Shown here: positions 1 to 6,937 of the stretch, piece after piece | Layout of the letters: each line of letters begins with the position of its first letter | Position numbering within the stretch: the stretch's first letter is position 1 | DNA from: CAKSHC01 sp045595395 | GTDB lineage: Bacteria; Bacillota; Clostridia; Oscillospirales; UMGS1783 | DNA length: 64,000 nt | Direction: 5' to 3' | Assembly (NCBI GenBank): GCA_045595395.1 | Contig: JAZOAH010000016.1 | Location: 124,001-188,000, forward strand | Made by a program: the position numbers and the translations under genes | The notes under the pieces: generated by a model | The model's input: only the letters and a program-made list of their open reading frames with translations | What the model was told of the DNA's origin: nothing | Database searches by the model: none

Positions 1-1273
1 TGCGGTCGGATGTGATATCAATACCGGTATAGCGATCAACGAATTTCTTATCGAAATCAATGGAGATCTCGGGGAAAGCATAGGTACGCACATCGCTGAT
101 CTTAGACTCGAATTTCACTGCGGGATCATAGGTTTGAAGCAGATCCAGATAGCGCAGAGCGGCCGTCATGGTCAGTTCCGGATCGAGCATCTTTTCATAG
201 CGCATGCTGGCATCGGTGCGCAAACCGATACGGACGGTGGTCTTTCTGGTGGTGATACCGTCAAAGTTGGCCGATTCAAGCAGCAGGCTATCGGTGGTAT
301 CCTCAATTTCAGAGTTAAGACCGCCCATGATGCCGGCAATGGCCATCGGCTTATCGTCCGAGCAGATCATGAGGGTTTCGGCATCCATATTGCGCTCGAT
401 GCCGTCGAGGGTGGTAAAGGTAAAGGGCTCGGCAAAGCGGCGGACATTCACCTTTTTGACCACCGAGTAGTCAAAGGCGTGCATCGGCTGGCCAAGCTCG
501 AGCATGACATAGTTGGTCAGGTCGGCCAGGAAATTGATGGCACGCAGGCCGCAGTAGAACAGACGAATCCGCATATTGATCGGAGAGACCTTGCGGGTGA
601 TGCCGGTGACGATGGCCGAGGTGTAGCGATAGCAGCGCTCGTCCTCGATCTTTACATCGACCTCGGGCTTATCCTTGATGCTGTCGGCATCGAACATCGG
701 CACGGGACGCAGGTCACGCTCGGCGATGGCGGCGAACTCACGGGCAATGCCATAATGGCCCCACAGGTCGGGGCGGTTGGTCAGTGATTTGTTATCGACT
801 TCAAAGACGATATCGTCGATGGCAAACAGGTCTTTGACATCAACACCCAGCGGGGTGTCGGCGTCCAGTTCCATGATGCCGTCATGATTGGCCGAGATGC
901 CCAGTTCCTTTTCCGAGCAGCACATGCCGCAGGACTCGAAACCGGCGATCTTGGTCTTGATAATATCCATGCCGCCGGCCTTGCCGCCCTCGGTGGCGAA
1001 GGCGACCATCATGCCCTCACGGACATTGGGTGCACCGCAGACACAGTCGACCACCGACTTGCCGGTGTTGACCTTGAGCAGGTGCAATTTCTTAGAGTTG
1101 GGATGATTTTCGATGCTTTCAATACGGGCCGAAACGACGCCCTGCACATCGGCACCCATAACGAAGATATCCTCTACCTCGGCGGTGGCGAGGGTAAAAC
1201 GTTTGATCAGTGCAACTTTATCCAGACCGGAGAGATCAACGAAATCTTCGATCCAATTCATTGATATTAACAT
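1..1273 (-). CDS. pheT: Phenylalanine--tRNA ligase beta subunit, 3' part cut by window edge
   Basis: Beta chain of the (alpha-beta)2 phenylalanyl-tRNA synthetase, which charges tRNA-Phe. About 424 N-terminal residues are inside the window; the rest lies beyond base 1. The reading begins MLISMNWIEDFVDL, typical of PheT, followed by an EMAP-type tRNA-binding domain (about residues 40-155, with GAPNVR and the CGMCCSEKELG segment) and the B3/B4 editing region (NKSLTNRPDLWGHYG). The start at 1273 is chosen because an AGGGGG site lies about 8 bases upstream; an internal ATG at 1261 is the alternative. It follows pheS by 12 bases and is surely co-transcribed under the T-box leader. Confidence 0.95.
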   Translation of the reverse strand, partial: MLISMNWIEDFVDLSGLDKVALIKRFTLATAEVEDIFVMGADVQGVVSARIESIENHPNSKKLHLLKVNTGKSVVDCVCGAPNVREGMMVAFATEGGKAGGMDIIKTKIAGFESCGMCCSEKELGISANHDGIMELDADTPLGVDVKDLFAIDDIVFEVDNKSLTNRPDLWGHYGIAREFAAIAERDLRPVPMFDADSIKDKPEVDVKIEDERCYRYTSAIVTGITRKVSPINMRIRLFYCGLRAINFLADLTNYVMLELGQPMHAFDYSVVKKVNVRRFAEPFTFTTLDGIERNMDAETLMICSDDKPMAIAGIMGGLNSEIEDTTDSLLLESANFDGITTRKTTVRIGLRTDASMRYEKMLDPELTMTAALRYLDLLQTYDPAVKFESKISDVRTYAFPEISIDFDKKFVDRYTGIDITSDR

Positions 1274-1285
1274 AGTCCTACCCCC

Positions 1286-2314
1286 TTAGCGCGATGTAAA
1301 CTGCGACAGCGATTTGAGATTGCCGGAATTGAGCATACGGATATCCTTGATGCCGTATTTCATCATGGCCAGACGGGTCAGACCCAGGCCGAAGGCAAAG
1401 CCGGAATATTCTTCGGGGTCGATGCCGCCGGCTTTCAGGACATTGGGATGGATCATGCCGCAAGGGCACAGTTCCAGCCAACCCGAATGTTTGCAGGTGG
1501 GGCAGCCCTCACCGCCGCAGATCAGGCAGTTAACGTCCAATTCAAAGCCCGGCTCAACGAAGGGGAAGAAACCGGGGCGCAGACGCACTTTAACATCCTT
1601 TTTGAAGACCTCGGAGAGCATGGTCTTCATGAAATAGATGAGGTTGGAAATGGAGATATTCTTGTCGATCATGATGCCTTCGAGCTGGAAGAAGGTGTTC
1701 TCGTGGCTGGCGTCGGTGGCCTCGTTTCTGAAGCAGCGGCTGGGGAAGACCGAGCGCAGCGGTGCGCCGTACTTGCGCATAATGGCGTTCTGGGCGGCCG
1801 AGGTGTGGGTCTTGAGCAGTTGGCCGTTGGAGAGGAAATAGGTATCCTGCATATCACGGGCCGGATGGTGCTTGGGGATATTGAGAGCCTCAAAGTTCTG
1901 ATAATCGTCGACGATCTCAAAATAGTCCTCTACCGTAAAGCCCATGCTGCGGAAGACCTCTTCGACCTCACGAGCCACGGTGGTGATGGGATGGAGCGAG
2001 CCGTGGATCTCGCTTGAGGGCATGGATACGTCATAACGCTCGGCGCTTTGGATGCGAGCGTTCATAGCGGCATCTTCCAGTTCCTTTTTCTTGGCGCTGA
2101 GCGCCTGATCGATCTCGTTTTTCAGTTCGTTGATCTGACGGCCGACCTCTTTACGATGAGATTCCTCGACTAAGCGCAGGTTTTTCATCTGCTCGGTGAT
2201 CATGCCTTTTTTGCCAAGCATGAGAATACGCAGTTCCTCAAGAGCAACGGCATGTTCGGCGGCAGACAGTTTTTCTGTAAACAGGCTGCGGATGCCGTTA
2301 ATGTCTACACTCAT
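1286..2314 (-). CDS. pheS: Phenylalanine--tRNA ligase alpha subunit
   Basis: Catalytic alpha chain of phenylalanyl-tRNA synthetase, 342 residues, the usual bacterial length. The N-terminal coiled coil (about 1-85) is followed by the class II synthetase core. Motif 2 is seen around FPSRCFRNEATDASHENTFFQ and motif 3 in GFAFGLGLTRLAMMKYGI near the C-terminus. The start at 2314 has an AGGAGG site 6 bases upstream. It is the first gene of pheST, directly downstream of a T-box antiterminator. A CxxC-rich insertion (CLICGGEGCPTC, about residues 260-272) sits within the core; similar Cys clusters occur in some Clostridia PheS and may bind zinc (inference). Confidence 0.97.
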   Translation of the reverse strand: MSVDINGIRSLFTEKLSAAEHAVALEELRILMLGKKGMITEQMKNLRLVEESHRKEVGRQINELKNEIDQALSAKKKELEDAAMNARIQSAERYDVSMPSSEIHGSLHPITTVAREVEEVFRSMGFTVEDYFEIVDDYQNFEALNIPKHHPARDMQDTYFLSNGQLLKTHTSAAQNAIMRKYGAPLRSVFPSRCFRNEATDASHENTFFQLEGIMIDKNISISNLIYFMKTMLSEVFKKDVKVRLRPGFFPFVEPGFELDVNCLICGGEGCPTCKHSGWLELCPCGMIHPNVLKAGGIDPEEYSGFAFGLGLTRLAMMKYGIKDIRMLNSGNLKSLSQFTSR

Positions 2315-2330
2315 AACTTCCTCCTAAAAT

Positions 2331-2572
2331 AAAAAAGCCGCCCCCTAAACGGGACGACAAATATCGCGGTACCACCCGTGTTTCTGCCGAATCGGCAGAC
2401 ACTCGAATCCTTTAACGCAGGATATACGGAAGACGACTACCAGGCTCAACGCCCTTCCCCGCTCCCCTCCGAAAGGAACTTCACCGCACATTCGGACAAG
2501 CGACGCTTTCAGCCGATGACGCCGCATCTCTGCCGCCGAAGGGCACGGTTACTCTTTTCTTCACAGGGTTTA
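2331..2572 (-). promoter_or_regulatory. T-box leader of pheST (tRNA-Phe responsive)
   Basis: The minus-strand leader contains the T-box core GGGTGGTACCGCG at about 2364-2376. After it comes a terminator helix (arms 2337-2345 and 2351-2358) with a T run at 2331-2336, just before the pheS ribosome site. Near the 5' end an AGUA motif (GAGUAAC) begins stem I, and a UUC triplet (2476-2478), a Phe codon, follows GUGAAG where the specifier is expected. Uncharged tRNA-Phe should stabilise the antiterminator and turn pheST on. The T-box identity is secure; the specifier position is a reading, not a fold. Confidence 0.92.
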
Positions 2573-2576
2573 GACC

Positions 2577-2605
2577 ATGATATCAAAAATTTCTGCAAAA
2601 TGCAA
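2577..2605 (-). promoter_or_regulatory. Sigma-A promoter for pheST
   Basis: TTGCAT (2600-2605), 17-base spacer, TATCAT (2577-2582) on the minus strand. Transcription would begin near 2570, giving a leader of about 255 bases that holds the T-box. Confidence 0.7.
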
Positions 2606-2627
2606 GGGAAAATGAAAATTTATCTTC

Positions 2628-2656
2628 TTTACAAGGACAATTAATTATGGTAGAAT
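2628..2656 (+). promoter_or_regulatory. Sigma-A promoter, divergent from pheST
   Basis: TTTACA (2628-2633), 17-base spacer, TAGAAT (2651-2656). It reads toward the two small genes at 2683 and 2983, with start expected near 2663. Confidence 0.75.
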
Positions 2657-2682
2657 ATATGGAAGATTGGAGGTCATGCAAA

Positions 2683-2973
2683 ATGGCAAACGAAAAACCC
2701 GCATATCTTACCTATAAAGGCAAGCCCCTGGTTCGCGAGGGCAACATCCTCTATTACGGCGAACCCTCGGATAAGTATATCCTGATGCTGCAGATCAAGA
2801 ACACCGAGGCACTGGACGATCTGAAGGTCCCGACCAAGGTCACGTTGATGCTCATGTCGACCGATCCCAATGTCCCGCTGCAGGAGAAGATCATCAAGCG
2901 TGCCGACAAGGACGGCATCTATGCCGCACTGGATGTCGGTATGATCTGGCTGGATCGTGCCCTGAAGAAATAA
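2683..2973 (+). CDS. Small soluble protein of unknown function
   Basis: 96 residues, not recognised. The start at 2683 is set by a GGAGG site about 9 bases upstream; an upstream in-frame ATG at 2647 lies inside the promoter and is rejected. The protein is hydrophilic, starts MANEKPAYLTYKGKPLVR, and has alternating charged/hydrophobic segments suggesting a small alpha/beta fold. It has no signal peptide, no membrane segment and no cysteines. It is followed after 9 bases by a single-pass membrane protein, so the two are probably one transcript. The start motif suggests a dedicated conserved family, but no function can be given. Confidence 0.75.
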   Translation: MANEKPAYLTYKGKPLVREGNILYYGEPSDKYILMLQIKNTEALDDLKVPTKVTLMLMSTDPNVPLQEKIIKRADKDGIYAALDVGMIWLDRALKK

Positions 2974-2982
2974 GGTACAAGC

Positions 2983-3378
2983 ATGGAAGCCAAAAAGAAT
3001 TTCCTGCACACGAAGCCAGGCAAGATCCTGTGTGTGATCGTAGCGCTGGTCGTGCTGGCCGGATTGATCTACGGTGCGATCAAACTCTTTGACAAGGGCG
3101 AAAACGTCCTCCAGGGCAGTTGGCAATACAGCGCCAAAATCACCTCACCCGGTGATATCGACACCGTCTTTCATTTTGCCACTGACGGCTCTCTGTACTT
3201 AGAAAGCGTTTACGACAACAGTTATGGCTCATATGAAGTCCTTAAGGGCGGAAACACCGGCACTTTCATTACCCGCATTATGGGCGACGAAATCATGTAT
3301 GACTATGTGCTCGACGGTGATGTTCTGACCATCACAACCATGGACGGCTACCGCATGCAACTGCATAAAATGAACTAA
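2983..3378 (+). CDS. Membrane-anchored extracytoplasmic protein of unknown function
   Basis: 131 residues. A short basic N-terminus is followed by one membrane segment (about residues 15-32, ILCVIVALVVLAGLIYGAI). The outer domain of about 95 residues begins LQGSWQYSAKI and runs as short beta-strands (FHFATDGSLYLESVYD, YVLDGDVLTITT). The GSW start with predicted strands resembles small lipocalin-like or DUF5640-type domains, but this is a weak resemblance. It is 9 bases after the preceding gene, with AAGG upstream of the ATG. No catalytic motif is seen. Confidence 0.7.
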   Translation: MEAKKNFLHTKPGKILCVIVALVVLAGLIYGAIKLFDKGENVLQGSWQYSAKITSPGDIDTVFHFATDGSLYLESVYDNSYGSYEVLKGGNTGTFITRIMGDEIMYDYVLDGDVLTITTMDGYRMQLHKMN

Positions 3379-3383
3379 AAAAA

Positions 3384-3406
3384 CGGACTGTGAGATTCAC
3401 AGTCCG
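3384..3406. terminator. Bidirectional intrinsic terminator
   Basis: Perfect 10-bp stem (3384-3393 with 3397-3406), 3-base loop, T run after it and A run before it. It serves the plus-strand pair ending at 3378 and the minus-strand DUF362 gene ending at 3412. Confidence 0.9.
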
Positions 3407-3411
3407 TTTTC

Positions 3412-4503
3412 TTATCGTTTGATCCTGCGTGCTGTTTTGATGGCCTTGACCGGGCACATTTCCTGACAGCAGAAACAAGAGATGCAGGGTTTGGTATGGA
3501 TGATGGCTTTACGCTCCACGATCTCAATGGTGTGTTGCGGACAGCTTTCGGCACACTTACCGCAGCCGATACATGTCTTTTTCTGCACCTTCGGCAATGA
3601 GATCAACACCCGATCCATAAAGGTGCGGATCGGCACACGTAACGCCTTGGGAAAGACGCTGACAAAGTCAACACTAACCGTTTTAGGAAGGGCAAAGCCT
3701 TTTTCGGGTAGATGCCAATCGCCGACAAGCTCACTGTCTTCCATCAGATCCTTCGATGCTATCAGCATCGGCACATTCTCCGCACCGACCTTGATGATCG
3801 CATCAGCACAGAAGCGATCCAGGCTGTAGATGTTGCGTGAAGCCACCGTCAAACCCGGATGACAGACCTCGCCGCCGGATGGGCCATCCCCTTCCATGGC
3901 ATCAACAGCATCTATAATGGTGTAGGTCGGAGCCACCACCTGCGACAGTTCGACCAGCATCTGCGCAAAACGTTCGGGATCGGGGTTGAGGCAGTGGAGT
4001 TCCGGTTTTTGCAGACCGGGTACGGCGCCGAACAGATTCTTGATGGCGCCCGACATGACGGTCATGCCGTGAGTCTTGAGTTTAGGCAGGTTGATGATGA
4101 TATCAGCCTGGACGATAGGCGTGATGATATGGAAGGCACGAAATCCCTCTTTATGCACCCGCTCAAAGGAGCAATCGGTATTGAGAATATAGCCCTCTCC
4201 ATCCAGTTTAGAAGCGGCATAAACACCCCTCATGATCGTCGGCGTGTAGACACCGCCGGGACTGTCGGCCAGCGTGATATCGGTCACACCTCGGCCGTGC
4301 AGATAGCGAACGACGGCCGAAACGAGGGCGGGATGGGTAGTGATCGCCTTGTCGGGCGATGCGCCACGCAACAGGTTTGGCTTGAGCAATACTTTTTTGC
4401 CCGGCTGCAACTCATCCGCACCCATGGCCTCAAAATGGGCGGCTACGGCCCGATCCATGGATTGGGCATCATAGGTCGTATTTATACAGGAAATCTTGTT
4501 CAC
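3412..4503 (-). CDS. DUF362 protein with two C-terminal 4Fe-4S clusters
   Basis: 363 residues from a GTG at 4503 that has an AGAGGTGA site 5 bases upstream; an in-frame ATG at 4533 overlaps the promoter and is rejected. The DUF362 domain fills about residues 1-290 (KPNLL, TLADSPGG, NLPKLKTH, KNLFGAVPG). Near the C-terminus are two ferredoxin motifs, CIGCGKCAESCP and CISCFCCQEMCP, each of the CxxCxxCxxxC type. The family is thought to act in iron-sulfur or redox roles, but no reaction is established. It is a single gene with its own promoter, located just after sigK. Confidence 0.88.
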   Translation of the reverse strand: MNKISCINTTYDAQSMDRAVAAHFEAMGADELQPGKKVLLKPNLLRGASPDKAITTHPALVSAVVRYLHGRGVTDITLADSPGGVYTPTIMRGVYAASKLDGEGYILNTDCSFERVHKEGFRAFHIITPIVQADIIINLPKLKTHGMTVMSGAIKNLFGAVPGLQKPELHCLNPDPERFAQMLVELSQVVAPTYTIIDAVDAMEGDGPSGGEVCHPGLTVASRNIYSLDRFCADAIIKVGAENVPMLIASKDLMEDSELVGDWHLPEKGFALPKTVSVDFVSVFPKALRVPIRTFMDRVLISLPKVQKKTCIGCGKCAESCPQHTIEIVERKAIIHTKPCISCFCCQEMCPVKAIKTARRIKR

Positions 4504-4521
4504 GGTATCACCTCTTGCGGT

Positions 4522-4550
4522 AGTATACCACATCCCTTTTCAGCTTTCAA
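4522..4550 (-). promoter_or_regulatory. Sigma-A promoter inside the end of sigK
   Basis: TTGAAA (4545-4550), 17-base spacer, TATACT (4522-4527). The -35 box lies within the last codons of sigK, so the DUF362 gene can be read separately from it. Confidence 0.75.
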
Positions 4551-5220
4551 ACCCTTTGCGCATTTTTTCAATGGCACGCTTTTCGATACGTGAGATATAA
4601 GAGCGGGAGATGCCGAGGATATCGGCCGTTTCCTGCTGCGAGCGAGGCGGCTTATTATCCAGACCGTAACGCAAGATCAGCACCTTTTGTTCCCGTTCTT
4701 CCAGTTGCCCCAAGAGGTGCACCATCTTTTCGATGTTGATCTTTTTTTCCAGGTTTTCGGCGATATTATCCTCGCCCACGATAATATCGACCAGCGTTAG
4801 TTCATTGCCCTCTTTGTCGGTATCAATGACATCATTGATCGACTTGTCGCCGGCATTCTTTTTCTGGGAACGGAAATACATGAGAACCTCATTTTCGATA
4901 CATTTAGCGGCGTAGGTCGAAAACTTGGAGCCCTTCTCCAAAGAATAGGAGTCGACCGCCTTGATCAGCCCGATGGTGCCGATGCTCAGCAGATCATCCT
5001 GCACACTTTCGGGTGCATTGTATTTTTTCACGACATGAGCGATGAGCCGTAGATTTCGGCTGATCAGTTTATCACGAGCGTCTTTGTCCCCCGCCGCCAT
5101 CTGCTGCAAACAGGCTTTTTCTTCGGCTGCCGACATAGGCTTTTCAAAGGAGCCCTGCAGCCGGATATAGAGCATAAAATAGAAGATCCCCGAGATCGAG
5201 GAAAATAACTGGGAAAACAC
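4540..5220 (-). CDS. sigK: RNA polymerase sporulation sigma factor, pro-sigma-K
   Basis: 226 residues from a GTG at 5220 with a GGGAGG site about 7 bases upstream. Sigma-70 region 2 (LISRNLRLIAHVVKKY, DLLSIGTIGLIKAVDSY, FSTYAAKCIENEVLMYFRS) and region 4 (EEREQKVLILRYGL, ISRSYISRIEKRA) are complete. A hydrophobic N-terminal stretch of about 20 residues (FSQLFSSISGIFYFMLYI) before the sigma core matches the pro-sequence of pro-sigma-K, which keeps the factor membrane-bound until cleaved. The sequence agrees well with Bacillus SigK along its length. It directs late mother-cell genes (coat, cortex). The gene is continuous, with no skin-type interruption. Sigma-E is the main alternative but fits less well. 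Confidence 0.88.
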   Translation of the reverse strand: MFSQLFSSISGIFYFMLYIRLQGSFEKPMSAAEEKACLQQMAAGDKDARDKLISRNLRLIAHVVKKYNAPESVQDDLLSIGTIGLIKAVDSYSLEKGSKFSTYAAKCIENEVLMYFRSQKKNAGDKSINDVIDTDKEGNELTLVDIIVGEDNIAENLEKKINIEKMVHLLGQLEEREQKVLILRYGLDNKPPRSQQETADILGISRSYISRIEKRAIEKMRKGFES

Positions 5221-5290
5221 AACGATCCCTCCCTTTTCTTCTAAGATACGGGGCATGCGTTGTCCCTATTCCCTAAACATTCCATAGAAA

Positions 5291-5318
5291 AAGCAGCTTA
5301 GCTTTTGCTAAGCTGCTT
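5291..5318. terminator. Intrinsic terminator after the antiporter gene
   Basis: 12-bp stem (5291-5302 with 5307-5318) with a TTTT loop. The antiporter stop codon lies inside the stem at 5298. An A-rich run on the plus side gives a T-rich tail on the minus strand, so it ends the antiporter transcript upstream of sigK. Confidence 0.85.
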
Positions 5319-6491
5319 CTTTTTATCGGGCGTGATCTCACCGGCCTTAGTCAGTACGATCTTGGTGATCAGCGGGCCGAACAGTTCATAGATCAAGGTG
5401 GCGGTCAGCACAACGGCACGCACCTGTGACCCGTATTCGGGGAGCTGCGAGATAACGATCTGCGCCATACCGATGGCCACACCGGCCTGCGGCAACAGGG
5501 CAGCACCTAAGTAGTTACGAATATTTTTATCTGCCTTGACGGCCAAGGCGCCGAAATAGGTACCGAAATATTTACCCAGCGAGCGGGCAACCAGATACAG
5601 GACGCCAAGCAAGCCAACGGCAGGCAGTACGGCCAGGTCAAGCTCGGCACCGGAAATGACGAAAAAGAGCATAAACAAAGGCGGCGTCCAACGGTCTGCC
5701 CCGTCAAGAATGGACTCGGCGTGTTTTCTGGTGTTGACAAAACCGGCACCGATGCACATGCACAGCAACAACGAAGACAGGCCAAACTGCTCGGCCAGTG
5801 CCACCCCCAAAAAGACGGCGGCCACGCAGATGCACAGGCGATTGGCACGGGAACGGAAAAAGCGAGTGGCCAACGATACCAGTAAACCAATGACGATACC
5901 GACAGCCAGCGACAGCACGATCTCCAGCAGCGGCTCAACGACCGTATTCATGACCGTGATCTCCTGGCCCGACGAGAGGGACCGAGCAACAGCCAAAGAC
6001 ACGGCAAAAATGATCAGGCCAATGGCATCGTCGATGGCAACGACAGGGAGCAAGGTATTGGTGATGGGGCCCTTGGCTCTGTACTGACGCACCACCATAA
6101 GAGTGGCCGCCGGTGCGGTGGCAGTGGCAATAGCGCCCAGCACCAGACACAGCGGCGTATCAAAGCCTGCCACAAGCAAGGTCACATCGACCAAAAGGCA
6201 AGCCAACAACGCCTGGCAGAAGCAGATGATCATGGCGTTTTTGCCGATATGCTTGAGATGGGAAAAGCGAAACTCGTTGCCGATGGAGAAGGCAATAAAA
6301 CCTAGGGCCACCGTCGAGATCGAGCCGACGGCTTCCAGGGCATCGGAGGGAAAGACATTGAGAAGATAAGGCCCGATCAATAATCCGGCGATCAGGTAGC
6401 CGGTGACATTGGGCAAATGCACAAGTTTAACAACGCGGGTCAATAACAGGCCTACGATCATGGCAAATGCCAGACTCAATAGGATATTCAT
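5298..6491 (-). CDS. Cation:proton antiporter, CPA2/Kef type, without a regulatory C-terminal domain
   Basis: 397 residues with about 11-13 membrane segments across the whole length (GYLIAGLLIGPYLLNVF at about 31-47; conserved DDAIGLIIFAVSLAVA near 155; QAGVAIGMAQIV near 340). The paired Asp in VVAIDDAIG matches the ion-binding Asp of Kef/NhaP-type Na+(K+)/H+ exchangers. It lacks the RCK/TrkA-N tail seen in KefB/C, so nucleotide control cannot come from its own chain. It starts 2 bases after the stop of the PII-like gene and is translationally coupled to it, which suggests the small partner regulates transport (inference). Confidence 0.88.
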   Translation of the reverse strand: MNILLSLAFAMIVGLLLTRVVKLVHLPNVTGYLIAGLLIGPYLLNVFPSDALEAVGSISTVALGFIAFSIGNEFRFSHLKHIGKNAMIICFCQALLACLLVDVTLLVAGFDTPLCLVLGAIATATAPAATLMVVRQYRAKGPITNTLLPVVAIDDAIGLIIFAVSLAVARSLSSGQEITVMNTVVEPLLEIVLSLAVGIVIGLLVSLATRFFRSRANRLCICVAAVFLGVALAEQFGLSSLLLCMCIGAGFVNTRKHAESILDGADRWTPPLFMLFFVISGAELDLAVLPAVGLLGVLYLVARSLGKYFGTYFGALAVKADKNIRNYLGAALLPQAGVAIGMAQIVISQLPEYGSQVRAVVLTATLIYELFGPLITKIVLTKAGEITPDKKKQLSKS

Positions 6492-6493
6492 GG

Positions 6494-6838
6494 TTAATCT
6501 TCGGCGACTCCTTCCGAGTAAGCAATAGGCAAGGTAAAGAGAATGCCGGCATTGGGATGATCCAACGGCCCGACCTGTTCATGAATGACCTCTTTGACGA
6601 TCTCTACCTTTTTATCGGGCAGCACCAACAGCACGATCTTGCCCTGTGCATGGGCCGGATTGAGAAAATGGCGCAGGGAACCGAAAAGCGGCGGCGGCTC
6701 GACGGTGGAATCATACAGAGCATGGAGCATGCCCTCACAGGGAATGACGGTGGCGCCGTGAATATCGCGCTCCATCAGTTTAGAGAGCAGCGGTGCGACC
6801 ACGTCGCTGTCACCGGCAATGAAGAATAACAACTGCAT
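6494..6838 (-). CDS. PII-like small regulatory protein
   Basis: 114 residues from the ATG at 6838, which has AGGAGG 7 bases upstream; the longer in-frame reading begins inside the promoter. The layout MQLLFFIAGD, GATVIPCEGM, FGSLRHFL, GKIVLLVLPDKKVEIVKEVI, GILFTLPI follows the beta-alpha-beta ferredoxin-like pattern of PII-like trimers, with the T-loop region expected around residues 38-60. It lacks the classic GlnB uridylylation motif. PII-like proteins often sit beside the transporter they control, and here the next gene is a cation/proton antiporter. The ligand is unknown. Confidence 0.72.
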   Translation of the reverse strand: MQLLFFIAGDSDVVAPLLSKLMERDIHGATVIPCEGMLHALYDSTVEPPPLFGSLRHFLNPAHAQGKIVLLVLPDKKVEIVKEVIHEQVGPLDHPNAGILFTLPIAYSEGVAED

Positions 6839-6862
6839 AACATGACCTCCTAAAGGCAAAGC

Positions 6863-6888
6863 AAAAGGAAGCCATACGACTTCCTTTT
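6863..6888 (-). terminator. Hairpin in the PII-like leader, possibly the ftsH terminator
   Basis: 9-bp stem (6863-6871 with 6880-6888), 8-base loop. On the minus strand it follows ftsH and also lies between the promoter at 6903-6931 and the PII-like ribosome site. The T tract is short (CTTCCTTTTGCTTTG), so read-through is likely. Confidence 0.55.
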
Positions 6889-6902
6889 GAAATTTCTTAT
6901 AT

Positions 6903-6931
6903 GTTATACACCCTCGGGCATATTTTGTCAA
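6903..6931 (-). promoter_or_regulatory. Sigma-A promoter for the PII-like/antiporter pair
   Basis: TTGACA (6926-6931), 17-base spacer, TATAAC (6903-6908), in the gap after ftsH. The predicted leader is about 55 bases and includes the hairpin at 6863-6888. Confidence 0.8.
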
Positions 6932-6937
6932 GACTTG

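Noticed and set aside
4501..4533. Upstream ATG start for the DUF362 protein
   Set aside because: It overlaps the -10 box; the GTG at 4503 has the ribosome site.
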